From the NCBI RefSeq assembly GCF_000264995.1, contig NW_006767448.1:611960-675959 (forward strand): a stretch of 64,000 bases of DNA, read 5' to 3'. Under the pieces are notes generated by a model, which saw nothing but the letters and a program-made list of their open reading frames with translations, was not told where the DNA came from and ran no database searches. Positions 19,381 to 40,022 of this stretch are shown here, in pieces; the first letter of the stretch is position 1, and every line of letters begins with the position of its first letter. Origin of the DNA: Punctularia strigosozonata HHB-11173 SS5 (taxonomy: Eukaryota; Basidiomycota; Agaricomycetes; Corticiales; Punctulariaceae). The position numbers and the translations under genes were made by a program.

Positions 19381-20670
19381 ATGCAGCCCGCAGGTCCACC
19401 CAACCCCATCCCCTTGCCCGCTCCCTTTGTCATCGGACCTCCCGGAGGACCGGTGCCCGCCGCGACCGACGCCGCACCACAGCCGAATGACGCAAATTAC
19501 ATAGTAACGTGGGCCGTTCACGAACCCTGCTACGCGGTCAAGCTCGAGACCGGCGCCCAGTGCGAGCAGTTGCACGCGACGCTCGCTGCCTCCCCGCATG
19601 TGCGGCACCCGCATCACATCCCTGCACATCGACGGCCGCGCGCGCGCCGTGGCACCGCCAAGGCGCTCATCGACGAGATCCCCGCCATCCTCTCCGCGTG
19701 CCCTCATCCGGTCACGCTCGTCTTGAAAGAACTTCACCGCCGCCGACATGGGCTCCATGGACGACCGTCAATGGGACATCGACAAGTACCTGCGCCGCGC
19801 TCGCGCCCCCCTCCGCGAGCTGCGCTACCTTCTGCTCGAGGGCTGCACGATGAACGCGTACGACGACTTGGCGATCGCGCTCTCGTCGTCCATCACTTCG
19901 GCCTGCACCGCACTTGTGCTTCCACCGCGTGCACTTCCCGCACGGGCATCGAGGAACGGGTTCGCGCGCGTCTGGCCCACGCTCGGCCTGCGACCGAGCG
20001 TGCTCGCGCTGATGGACCAGGTGTTGAAAGAAGACCAGGTGGGGGCATTCGCGAGTGCCTTTGCCTGCGTCTCTACACTCGAGATGGCCATCAAAACCTT
20101 CCGAGACTACGATTTCCTCCGGTGCCTCACCGTGCCGCGCAAGGGGCTGGAGCGGCTGGTGTTGTCCGTCAACTGGGAGGGCGACAGGGGCTACACGCGA
20201 TGGCCAGCATGTACGCCGCACTTCCTCTTACACCCCATTCCTGCCCCCTGTGCCCCGACTCATACGAATCGCACTTTCCAGATGACATATACGCGCCCGA
20301 GAACGAATGGACGAATGGCGTCGCACTGAACTCGCTCCTCCTGCGCGAACATCCGACCGAACGGCGGCGGCACAACGACGGCGTCGACGGGCTGTGGGGC
20401 GAGCCACTTCATATGCACCGTGAACGGCTCCGCGCTCGAGAGCGTGACGCTCGTCGTACGCTTCAGCGATCCGGCGGATCCGTGGCCCGGGTTCAACTGG
20501 GCGTGCTCGGATCGCTCCCCGCACTGCGGTCCGTCGTCGTGAGGCACGAGAACCTCGGCGATGCGGAGAGGGACGCGGCGTATGAGGGGGTGAAGGCGGG
20601 CATGGGCATGGCGATCGCGCGACGACTGTCGAGGGTCGCGGCGCGGGGCATTCTTACCGTGCCCATCTGA
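19381..20670 (+). pseudogene. Decayed F-box-family gene, tandem paralogue of 21430-22762
   Basis: It starts MQPAGPPNPIPLPAPFVIGP. It then aligns with the next gene block by block: LETGAQCEQLHATLAASPHV, then LRELRYLLLEGCTMNAYDDL, STLEMAIKTFRDYDFLRCLT, VPRKGLERLVLSVNWEG, NEWTNGVALNSLLLREHP, VNGSALESVTLVVRFSDP and GMAIARRLSRVAARGIL. The blocks fall in at least three frames. The shifts are too many for introns, and some joins (for example near 19610-19700 and 20385-20420) lack splice sites. It is therefore read as a pseudogene, although start, TATA box and stop survive. Confidence 0.65.
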
Positions 20671-21429
20671 CTTTTACGAGCTTTCGAGCGTGATGTGCTT
20701 TTAAATGAGCGAATGTATGCATGCTCTGTTCTTGTCAGGTTACGATGATATGTACTTTAGTAACTCCGCATACGAATGGCTGTTGCTACACTATCGGCGG
20801 TCGATGAAGACAAGAAAGACCTGCCTTTAACAAGGCGTGTGAAATCGGCAGCTCGGCGGGCCATGCGGAGGTTCTCGGGCAACGGATCCCGAACTTACAA
20901 GCCTGCCCTATGGATGCTGTCGATGGTTTCTCCTCCTGTTGCACTAGCTACTGCACAGCGTAGTGCTGCGCCACAGACTGTACCGATCCTGAGGATCGGT
21001 CGTGAAGGTCGGCGGGTGGACACTGCCTAAAACAATACATTCACCACATGCGGAGAAAGCCGCTTGCAGACTAGCACAGCTCCCTCGTCTTCCCTGTGGC
21101 GAGGCTATATAAGTACGAAGACGATGTCACGACTGACAACAAGATATAGTGGACCGTGTTCGATATCCTATTGTGCGGTGAACACGTGGAAGGATATGCA
21201 AGCCCTTCGGAATCAAAAAGGACCTGAGGTTCATGTTTCCATATATCAACAGCTCTTGTCACGATTCCGATCTGCCCCCTGGAATGCAGGTCAAAAGCCA
21301 CACTTGTTTTTATTTACCTAACGCCACCCTTGTTGCAACGGAGCACTCGGATCGCATATAAGGCGACACATTCCGGAGGCCTTTCTCTCCTCAAAGTACC
21401 AGCAGACCGTTGCACCCGCGCCGCCGCCA
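20671..21429. other. Intergenic between tandem F-box-family copies
   Basis: About 760 bp. One small plus ORF at 20776-21030 (84 codons, MAVATLSAVDEDKKDLPLTR) has an ordinary composition but no known match. It is not called as a gene. The right end carries the promoter of the next gene. Confidence 0.35.
21357..21362 (+). promoter_or_regulatory. TATA box of the gene at 21430
   Basis: TATAAG lies 73 bp before the ATG. Confidence 0.4.
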
Positions 21430-22762
21430 ATGACTCAGCTCGCAGGGCAGTCTAACCAGCTCAATAGCATGGAGCAAATTGACACTCTACCCGCTCACCT
21501 CCTGATCGGCCCGTGCTACCCAGGCTTGAGTGAGCTAGCCTCGGAATACGCTTCGACCCCGGCTACGCCTGAGGTACCAGCACCATCGAAAAATAACGAC
21601 GGTACTGTCGACTGGATTGCCCACCAGCCCTCCGATACGCTTCGGCTCGAGACCTGCGCCGAGTGCGAACAACTCCTCGCGACGCTCTCCACCACCCCGC
21701 ACCTCGGCGACAGCATCAAAACGCTCGACGTTGATGGTCGCTCTCGCATCGGTTCTCCCAACGGGCTCTGGACTACGTTGCCTAGTATCTTCACCGCTTG
21801 CCGTGGGCTTCAGACGCTCCGCCTGCGCAACTTCAAATCCCTGCCTGGCCTCCCGACAAGCGGCGCGCTCAATTACCTTATCGGAGCTGGCCCGCTTCAC
21901 GGGCTGCACGACCTCATCCTACAAAACTGCGTGATGGACTCGTACGACGACCTTGCGGAGGCGCTCGGGAGCATGCCCTTGCTACGCAACCTTCGTCTCG
22001 ATCATGTCTCCTCCCATGTCTACCAACAGCCTTGGGACCGAGGGAGATGGCCCTACGCTGGCCTGAGGCTACGCGCGCTTGACCTCAAGGACCACGTTAT
22101 TACAGAGACCCACGCTGGTCCAATCGCAGAGGGTATTTCTCGCCTGGAGATGCTCGACATGACCATCAAGAACTGGCAAGATCACGATCTGCTGCAGTGT
22201 CTCACCGTCCCACGGAAGGGACTCGAACATCTGACCCTGTCCGTGAACTGGGAAGGAAAGCCCGATTCGGAAGACAAGGAGGACAAGGAGTGGCCAGAAG
22301 GTCAGTGTCTCACCGTAACTCCTTTCACGGCCGCATCTTCTCATCCATGCAACGTTAATTACAGAGACGATATATAGCGGCGAGTGCGAGTGGACGCGCG
22401 GCGTCGCGCTGCGGACGCTCACCCTGCGAGAGTACGCGCGCGAACGTCCGCGCGAGAATGCCGGTGTCGATGGCGAATGGGCGAGCCGCTTCCTTCGCAC
22501 CGTTAACTGCGCCGCGCTCGAGTCCGTTATCCTCGTCATTCACTACGTTGATCCGGACCCATGGCACGGGCTCCGGTGGGCGGACGCGGACGACGTGCTT
22601 GCAGCGTGCACCACCTTGTGCGCCGTTGTTGTCAAACACGAGGATCTCGGCGACCCGCGGTGCGACACGGCGAACCTGGACTTGAAGGCGATCATGGCTG
22701 TTGTGCTCGCGCGGCGGCTCCCGAAAGTTGCTGAACGAGGCATACTGCAAGTGATACCGTGA
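21430..22762 (+). CDS. F-box-family LRR-like protein lacking a recognisable F-box
   Basis: The ATG at 21430 (MTQLAGQSNQLNSMEQIDTL) opens a two-exon gene of about 420 residues. The intron at about 22302-22365 joins WPE to ETIYSGECEW in frame, and the stop is at 22760-22762. The body holds LRR-like repeats (LQTLRLRNFKSLPGL, LHDLILQNCVMDSYDDL, LLRNLRLDHV, LRALDLKDHV). The family signature IKNWQDHDLLQCLTVPRKGL then LSVNWEG follows, and a C-terminal half typical of the local F-box family. Unlike the copies at 24456, 44406 and 50901 there is no FPQEILDLIVD-type F-box at the N-terminus. It may bind targets without joining an SCF ligase, or use another partner. Confidence 0.75.
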
Positions 22763-23773
22763 ATGCATCGAGGCTCTGACTGTGGATTGCGGTGTTATAT
22801 CAAAGACAACTAGGAATGCCATGGAAAATTTTGAACTACTAGTTTCCGACTTGCAGCTACCCATCTACCCGTTCACCCCAAAGCGGCCAACACCTCTGCC
22901 TTCAATCTGCATTGTTCGTTATGCATTTCTCTTCCCCAATACAAACGATACTCCTTTTTACGGTCCTGGGAAAGAGCTGCCATCTCATAGTCAATGTCAC
23001 CTCAGCCTCGAAGTCTCTAGGTGGTGAGCCCGAAGCTTCAGTGACCACACGGGGCTACGAGGGTAACCGGACTTGTCCATCCGTTGTCCCACACGCATGG
23101 CCGAGGCTTCTTCGCATGACCCGCTAATGTGAACTTCGCTAAGGTAAAAGCTCGGCGGAAAAACCGTGCCATCATGCGATCGCGCCAGTGGGACGAAGAT
23201 ATCCGCCAAGTAAATGTACGTATCCAACCTGCACTTCTAAAGCCCTACTTATGGCACGAAGGGGCGGTAGCGACTGGCAACTGGCTAAGAAGATGTCGAT
23301 GTGCATTGACCAAGGAGCGAGATTCATGAATCGAAGCTTGAAGTTCCGTAAGCCAACCGCAGATTTGCAGGATGTACGCCAGCAGACATGGCGCGTGTCC
23401 CACCACGACCTCATACCCGGCGTCCAGAAGCCAGATGAAGAGCCGCCGCAAAGCCGTCCCGGTGTCGTTTGCAGATCTCCCTGAAAGAGGTCGCATTGAG
23501 CGCGGCAACCCGGTTGCCCAACTTACTAAGGAAAGGGCGTTCAGCGTATCTTTCGAGAGTCTGCCTAAGTCCGATTCGTGTATCGCCTTGCCATCGACTG
23601 TGGAGGTAGTACGAGGTCGATGATACCCTCGACCGTTTCCTGAAGGTAACATGTCCACAGATCGCGGAGTTCGACCCTCGCTCGCAACAGAGGGACGTCG
23701 AAGTATCCGAATCTAAATCAAATAGCGTTGACGACTGAGCCAAGGACTGAATGAACCTCCAAGGAGTCAATTT
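22763..23773. other. About 1 kb without a confident gene
   Basis: ORFs up to 137 codons exist on both strands (for example minus 23245-23658), but frames conflict. Minus-strand fragments such as RIGLRQTLERYAERPFLSKL look protein-like yet match no family I know. They may be gene debris. Confidence 0.3.
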
Positions 23774-23896
23774 CATCAGGAAAAACCGGATTTGCTAAAA
23801 ACCTCCTAAAACTTACTAAAACGTGTTCATTTAGTAGCTTTAGAGGGTTTCGGTACCCAATAAGCGTCTCTTTCGATAGTCAGATTTTTCCTGATG
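23774..23896. mobile_element. 123-bp MITE with CATCAGGAAAAA termini
   Basis: It starts CATCAGGAAAAACCGGATT at 23774 and ends TCAGATTTTTCCTGATG at 23896. The first 12 bases of each end are identical in inverted orientation. The interior is AT-rich (tcctaaaacttactaaaacg). Flanks ...gtcaattt and ttatcggt... show at most a 1-2 bp duplication. The same termini occur on the 2.6 kb element at 5496-8124. Confidence 0.75.
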
Positions 23897-24455
23897 TTAT
23901 CGGTTGGTCGGTCGTGGCGGGGTGAAGCAGGTGCTATCGTTACTCAGCCACCTCGTTCAGCGCGGTTTTGCACAGTGCTTGCCGCTGCGTCCACAACAAC
24001 TTCAAACAATCTACAGTCGATCTCGAGCTTTCCTATTACACCTCACTACCACTCGCTTGACCGATAACGAGAACAACCACCCCTCAGGCTGTGTGACTCA
24101 CGCAGACATGAAGCACCATGCGCGCAACTTTGACTGGCGGACAACGCACGTAGGAATGCCGTTCGTTCATCGCTCGTCGCGATCGTGGTGGCCAACAGGA
24201 GGGTACGAGGCCACATGCTGCCGACTCTTGTGGCGATCTCGTGCTACCACGCAATCATTGCATTGTCTGGGCCACAGAACCGCAGTCATGGCGAGACAAT
24301 GCGGGCTTTGTCTTATCATCAATCATAAACCCCGAGCCAATGTGGCTTGTGTCTGGACGCGATACAAGGCAAAAAATGTCCTCGCGGCTATAAGAATGAT
24401 GCATGGATTGCCCTCCTCGCTCCGCCCTCTCGCCGCTCCTCATCGACCCGCCAAC
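23897..24455. other. Upstream region of the F-box gene
   Basis: About 560 bp. The coding frame of the F-box gene is open upstream of the chosen ATG, but the sequence there is not family-like. The TATA box lies at 24389. Confidence 0.4.
24389..24394 (+). promoter_or_regulatory. TATA box of the F-box gene
   Basis: TATAAG sits 67 bp upstream of the ATG at 24456 and supports that start over the in-frame upstream ones. Confidence 0.45.
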
Positions 24456-25719
24456 ATGCTCCATTCTACTCGCCTTCCTCAGGAGCTACTCGACATGGTT
24501 ATTGATTTCGTACACGAAGACGAAGCACATCAGGAAACTCGCCAGTCTCGGGAAGATCGACTGCGAGCCTTGTCCCTGACATGCAGAGCCACCAGGGGAC
24601 GAAGCCAACGTCTTCTCTTCCGTGACGTTTCTCTCAATACAACGACATGCTCTCGCCTGCAAGACATCCTTCTGGCTTCGCCTGGCTTAGCTTCATACAT
24701 AATTTCCATAGAACTCACAGGATCTCCAGCCAACGTCCCGAACGGTTTCTACCATTCATTGCGATTTGTCTTCAGCGTGTGCTGTGAACTCGTATGGCTC
24801 ATGTTGGTAGATCTTGACATCTCTCGGTGGGATATCGTGCCTTGCTTCCCCCAAAAGTTTCCTGCCCTTCAAGACATCGCCATGCACGATTGCACCTTCC
24901 CCTCATTGGACGGGTTCATACGTATCTTGTCCTGCATGCCTCCGCATAGGGATGTCTCTCTGGCGTCCGTTTGCTTCGTCGACGTTGCACAAACGCCGGC
25001 ATCCCATCTACCCTTGCACTTCGAAAGTCTGAATCTCTACGGTCAGACTGCAAAATTACTCAAAGGGCGGATGATAGCGGATGTCATCGGCGGAGTGGAC
25101 TCCCTCACCATGTGCATCATGGATTGGCAAGATTATCACCTGTGGCGTGCGCTTTCGGAACCAGGCAAGGGCGTCGTGCATTTGGAGCTGGAAGTGCTAT
25201 GGACGTTGTCGAAAGAGGAGCGAGATGGTGAGGCCGTGATTGCGAGACAAGCCCTTCCACCATTGATGATTTGAATACGCAGTCTTGTGCTACTCCGACA
25301 AGGCATGGAACACCGGTATGAAGCTGCAAGAACTCACGCTGTGCTCGAGTAGGGGCTATGCTAAGCATAGCGGAAGGACCGCGGACGGGTGTTGGGCAAG
25401 TCACCTACTTCTTACGATCCAGACCCAAGAGCTCGCGCTCATCACATTGCGTGTCTTTCCTGCGGATGATCCCGGTATTTGGGACCGATTCGATTGGGCT
25501 GCAGTTGATGATGCGGTGACGTCTAAGGACCGGTTTCCGGCTCTGGAAGAACTCGTGATCGATATGGTCTTGCCGAGGGCGCGCATAGCAGAGTCCTCGT
25601 TATACGAGGAGAGGGTGAACCGACTTCTACCCAAGGCGTTGAAGCAGAATCTGCTGATCATTGAGGGTAGAGAGGATGACTGGCCTGCGATAGAAGATCC
25701 TTCAGCTATGCAATTATGA
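24456..25719 (+). CDS. F-box/LRR-like protein
   Basis: The ATG at 24456 begins MLHSTRLPQELLDMVIDFVH, an F-box opening (LP-E-LD-VIDFV) at residues 7-20. LRALSLTCRATRGRSQRLLF completes it by residue about 50. LRR-like strands follow (FPALQDIAMHDCTFPSLDGF, ILSCMPPHRDVSLASVCFVD). The family block is MDWQDYHLWRALSEPGKGVV. An intron at about 25227-25282 joins ERD to VLCYSDKAWNTG. The C-terminus has WDRFDWAAVDDAVTSKDRFP. The stop is at 25717-25719. About 400 residues. As a family, such proteins link substrates to an SCF ubiquitin ligase through Skp1. The substrate is unknown. Confidence 0.8.
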
Positions 25720-26179
25720 ATAGTGTCACTAGACCGAGGTTGCAATGTCGAATACGCGATAATACGCAGGCCAGGCCCACTTGAGATCGCACTGCAGACC
25801 GGCGTCGGCTATGAATCATCAATCGTTTATCCTGTTACACGAGAATGTCTAACTCATTACGATTACGAGGCTAGGTAGCGAATGTGAAGCGGGTCGAAAG
25901 CTCGTCGAAAGCATGTGCAGGTTCCTCTCAGTTTCCAGTTTCAAACAGTACTTCGGGGTGTTGAAGGGTATATCGCGGTTCAATATACTTTGATACATCA
26001 TGAATCAGTGGAGACGCGTGTGAGCGACTTAGGCGCACCTTGCAGTTTCTATCCAAGAGTGTCCAATACGGCGATATCGCTCGCGGCGGATGACCGCTTG
26101 TACTCGTGGCCTACGAAGTTCATCACACTTCGACGACGTTTTAGCAAAACCAGATCACAAAGCACGGAACAAATACACA
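25720..26179. other. Convergent intergenic region
   Basis: About 460 bp between the 3' ends of the F-box gene (plus) and the F-box/WD40 gene (minus). No gene is seen. Confidence 0.4.
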
Positions 26180-29100
26180 CTAAATCGTTCCATCTGCGCA
26201 GCCGACCACGACTTCCTCGTGCGTAAGCTGCATCGACATCGGGTTCTTCTCGGGAGTTGCAAGACCTTGATAATTGGGCGGCACTTTGCCAAGTAGGCCC
26301 TTGACGGTGTGGATGGCACCATCGTTTTGGGCCAGCGCGGCCCAGACGCCCTGTAGCGCATGTATATCGGTGTCCAAATCGACCCCCGGAGACGAGACCA
26401 GGTCGGAACTGGAGTCCGTATCGGTGTCTTCATCTTCACCATCCTCCGAGACCTTCCTCCTCTGCGATTTGTCGTGATGTGTCGATATGAATATCTAGAA
26501 TATGCCGATCATGAGGAACGTCACAGGTTCGTGAATAAGAGTCGTGCCCACCCTACGATCGGCTCCCGCGCGGGAACTGAAGCGCGTCGCAGTGACTACA
26601 CGGCGCTTCTGAGGATCAACCGCCCCAACGGCGACATCGGGGGTCTCTACCACGGCAACCAGCTTCGGTGGAGCAGTGAGCACCGCAGCCCGACCGAAGT
26701 GGATTTGGAAAGGAGAGCCTCCGCCGTTGACGGACGCGGACAACGGACGTAACCCCGACACGGAGAGCGAAGACGGAGTACCACTGCGCGGGGACGGGCT
26801 AACTGGTGTCATCGGAGCTTGCGGTGTAAGGCTGAGACGTGGCCTGGCAGATGTTGAGGTCGACCCTGAACTATTGAGTGAGCTGCGGCGTGGGGTGCTG
26901 ATCGACGACGTCGAACGCGCAAGAGACGCCACCATCTTGGGGCGCCCGAGAGCTGATAATGTCAGAGGAGACTGCGGCTCAGCTGACGCGGGCGGTGGGA
27001 CTTCTTCATCCTCCTCTGTCCATTGCAGATGGAGTATGACCGACTTGGTAGCACACTGGAGATATGTTTAGAGCATGGCCCATGGTAGTGGATGCGTCGT
27101 ACCGTCATCTGCGAGCCTTTCGCAGCGAACCACCTGATGTATGCTGTAAGAACACCATTCGATTGCGAGTACTAGCTAACATACTCACTGTAGCATGTTG
27201 TGGGGTCCAGTGCCTACATTGAACAGCTTGCTGCTCAACACCGGATCTCCCTCACCCAGCTCAGAGAGCTTGAACTGCGAGATCATCTCCCTCCGTTCTG
27301 GATTCCATCTCAGTACCGGATGCAATGGATGGGGCGGGATCTTACTGATTGAGAACACGCGTACGATGCCGTCGATGGTGACACTGACGATCCTCTCGCC
27401 CTCTTGGCTGTTGATGATTTGCACGCCGATGTTCATCGTCGTCTGCTGCCCAAAGCGGTGGATCTTGGTGCCAAGGCGCCAGTCCCAGACGACGAGTGCT
27501 TTGTCGGCGCCAGCAGATACAAGAGTCTTGGACGACATGACGACAGCTCTGATGCCGTTAAGATGTCCGGAAAGCTGCTGCAGGGGCGAGAAGGTGAGCG
27601 AGGAGAAGACGTGCACACGCCTGAGACCGGCATCAGCGACTCAGATTTCGAGGAGCAAAACCCAGCATACCCAACGTCGTGAAAGCCGACGACGAAAACC
27701 TCTAGAACCCGGCGGTATGAGTAAACCGAAGAGTTGGTCATAGCTGCTTCACCAACCTTCCTCCTCCAAGAAGTCCACACAGCTGACGGGTTTCTTCACC
27801 TGCAGACACTTCTTCATCTCGCCAGTCTCGACGTCCCAGAAGCGGATAGTTTCGTCATAGGATCCTGCGCTAACATCAGCATGCTTCGGCCTTCCAAGCA
27901 ATGTTACTCCTACCGCTGATCAAACGCTTCCCTAAGGAAGAGTCAAGTCAGCTTCATCTTTTGCTCGACGGCTCGCTCGGCCACGAACCTCGAAGGAGCA
28001 GGGTCGTGCAATAATTGGTGTGGCCGTTGAGGAAGCGGATAGTTTGAGGGAGCGCATTGCGGAAGTTGGACTCCCGATGATGCAAGGAGCGATAAAGCGG
28101 TTCCCTATGGCCCACGTTCACTGTTCATCCACGCGACGATACGACAAAGACCTACCATCCTTCCGGAGTCTTCGGAGGTCTGACGGGAGATGGATCCGTA
28201 GCGGTTATGCGAAGACAATGAAGCCTCCACAAGGCAGGGAGGTGAACCAAGCCCTGCCACTTCTTCGAAACCTATAAAGAATCACGATTTCAGTTCCTAA
28301 AGGTATTCATAACCTCGAATAGCGTGCGGACCGTCTCGACACCAAGCAGCTCCGGGACACTAAGCCACTTGAAGACCTTGAATACGAGGTCCGGGGCAAG
28401 ATTACCTATAATGTCGAAGGTCGACTTAGCGTACTTCTCCAGGAGTGCGATTTGAAGGCGGATATCGCCCGGCATGCACGAGTCAAGGATGATGGCAATC
28501 CTGCGATAACAAGCCCGTTAGCACTGGGAGGGGCAACAACATCTCACAACGTACAGTCTCATCCTCTCATCCCTGCTCAGGCCGCGAATGGCCTTCCGCA
28601 CCTCAATCTCGTTGAATTCCCCGTTGGTTCCCCTTAAAGCTTTCATCAAGTCCACCGTCTCGTTACCATCGTCATCATCGTCGCCACGGTATCCAGCCCA
28701 GTAGCCCGTGCGCTTCTTCCCCCCACAAACGCAGTAGTCGTCACTGCCGACCCGATCTGACCTCAACGCGATTGTATCGCCTGATCCTTCGGCGCGTTGA
28801 CGCAATATCCGTATCTCAGCCTGCATGGCGTGCAGTTGCGCTGCCGTCGACGCTTGGGTGCGCTCCAGCAGGCGTTTGTAATGGAGCAGCTTGCGCGCAT
28901 GGACCGCGGAGACGTTATCCAGTGCGCCTTGCATCTGGAAACAATCTCGTCATCAGCCTCGTGGTTAGCACGCACTATGTGATGAGGGAGCTACTTACGT
29001 CCTCGTCGACTTGGCCATCATCTATATCCGTCATCATCTCGAGCGTCATGTTATCACCGTCGCCATCCCAGACCGAGAGCGCCTTGCCGTCGTCTTCGCC

Positions 29101-29991
29101 ATGCGTGAGCCGAATCGAGGGGGAATCCAGGGATGGCGCAGAGAGCCCGATCTGAGCATTAAACTTGGCCGATGCTCCTAAAGGCGACATGCCGGAGATG
29201 GTAGACGTGGTGGAACCTTGGCGTGCGTTCTGCTGGCGCCCGAGCGAACGTGGAGTGGTGCTCCCTCTCTTTGCCGGAGGAGTACCCTTAGGTGTCGTTG
29301 GATCTTGCGCCGCCGCTTTCGAGGGCGTGCCCTTAGGAGTGACACTTTGCTTCGTTCTGGGCCTCAGTTTAGGGCTAGCACCAACGTCCGAAGCCGCGAC
29401 ACAAGCTGTCGCTGCTGGGGACGACGATTTTTGAGGTGAGCTATGCTGGCGTTGAGGCGTGGATATCGTTCGTATACGAGGTGCTTGTTTAGCAGATTGA
29501 GGGGTAGAAGGGAATTGGGACGAAGAGCGAACACTGGCAACCGATTTTGCAGTGGAATGCGTTGACGAAGCTGCCGAGGCCGTGCTGGTGGAGGACGTCG
29601 TTCTTCTGAGCTGAGCCAGAGGAGGGTTACGAGTGACCGGGGATGGGGATATCGGGAATCCCCCGGATGGGCCATTGCTCGACTGCCGTCTGGACGTCGA
29701 CAAGCTTCCCACCGGCGCCGACTGTCTTCGCGTGGCGCTCAACGATGGGATGGAACTTGAGAGGCGCTTGGCAGTAGCGGAAGGAATTGGAACAGGGGTC
29801 GCGTTGGGAGAACGAGCGCGAGGGCGCGATTGCTGCTGCGAGCTGACGATGGTGCTGCCGTCGCTGCTGGCCACGCTGCCCGCGTTGGAGAACGTACGCG
29901 ATTTCGTGGACACAGAATTTGATACGAGGGTCCCGGTAGTAGAACGACGCGAGAAACGCGTCGATGCCTCGGAGGGTGCACGGTTGGTCAT
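26180..29991 (-). CDS. F-box/WD40-repeat protein
   Basis: The start is the ATG at 29991 ([20 protein letters not shown]). Exon 1 (about 330 residues) is Ser/Thr/Pro-rich with basic TP/SP sites ([32 protein letters not shown]). After an intron a short helical segment ([20 protein letters not shown]) and an acidic stretch follow. The F-box is [20 protein letters not shown] with [10 protein letters not shown] across an intron. WD40 repeats come next: [60 protein letters not shown] and [21 protein letters not shown] Ser-rich insert (26500-27000) precedes [19 protein letters not shown], and the stop is at 26180. About 1,100 residues. It is likely a substrate receptor of an SCF ligase. It is larger than Cdc4- or Met30-type proteins, so no gene name is assigned. 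Confidence 0.85.
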
Positions 29992-30553
29992 CGCGTGGAC
30001 CTGCTGGCGCTGGCCGACTGGGCACAGTTGACTGAGATGGTCCCAAAAGCGTGAAGCTCGAGCTAGTGGTGGTCGAAAATCTTTACGCCCGCCGACCTCC
30101 CGCGACCCAGCTAGGTTTGGGTCCACGCAATGCGCGTTGCGCGTGGATGGTCACACTATCATAAGAGCAAATGAACGCGAAGGTAAGAAGAGCGATTCAT
30201 TTTGCTTGTTACACGCCCTCGTACCCTGAGAGCTATAAGTAGTGGATCTGTTGGCTCGCTGAAGGCAGCGTTGGTTGACGCGTTCCGAGGTATCAACGGA
30301 GGTGGAAGTCAACGACAAGACTCGCTCTGGTTACCCTGGAGATTCAACCACGATAAGGTCAACAAGAGACTACTAAGCTGCATTGACCGCAGTCAGTTGA
30401 TAGCATAGACTATTTCTCTTCAGGTACATAATACAACCTTTTTATCCACGTGCCATTCCTAGGTTCTCCATACCCCTTGATGCGACCTCGTTGATGCAAC
30501 CCCGGCGGTTGTGTAACTTGTAGTGTTGGCGCTCTCCCTCTGACTCTGATGCC
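29992..30553. promoter_or_regulatory. Shared divergent promoter region (F-box/WD40 and BEACH genes)
   Basis: 562 bp separate the two start codons, which point away from each other. There is no ORF of note. Both 5' regions must lie here, so the two genes may be co-regulated. No specific operator was identified. Confidence 0.4.
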
Positions 30554-38312
<7,759 letters not shown>

Positions 38313-38437
38313 ACGTCGATTTCTGCTCTCATTGCTATCGCCGTCCTCTGTAGAATGATGTACAACAGCACGATCCTAATTCCCTATAGATGCAACATAC
38401 ATTTGCTTCGTTATTGGCTTTATAGCCCTACGATCGA

Positions 38438-39698
<1,261 letters not shown>

Positions 39699-39756
39699 AT
39701 GGGACGAACGTGCTGGGGGTGTGGTCTCTCCGAATTCTGTGGTAGCTATTGGCCTG

Positions 39757-39764
39757 TTTATATA
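39757..39764 (-). promoter_or_regulatory. TATA box of SDR copy 1
   Basis: TATATAAA on the minus strand, about 60 bp upstream of the ATG at 39698. Confidence 0.5.
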
Positions 39765-40022
39765 CGCTCGACGGAAGCGCAAAGAAGCCGATGACGTCAA
39801 CTCTCAGCTCATCAAGCGTCGGCGAGGCCGCTGCGGCATGAGTATCGAATCGGCAGGCTTAGGGAAACACGCAACAATTGTGGTCAGATGTACAAAGCAT
39901 GTTCCGTCGCATGGGTTGTTGGAAGACATGTGTGGGATTTGCGGAAGACATGTGTGGGATTTGCGATGCAACCGGGTATCTTAGATCAGACACGTACAAG
40001 AAGACACAAGCGCTTATGCCTC

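Noticed and set aside
19381-20670. Calling the 19381 copy a functional gene with extra introns
   Set aside because: Several frame changes occur at places without GT..AG borders, and the intact neighbour needs only one intron for the same blocks.
24527-24538. CATCAGGAAA inside an F-box gene, resembling the element termini
   Set aside because: It is part of the open coding frame (HQETRQS region), has no inverted partner and no AT-rich flank.
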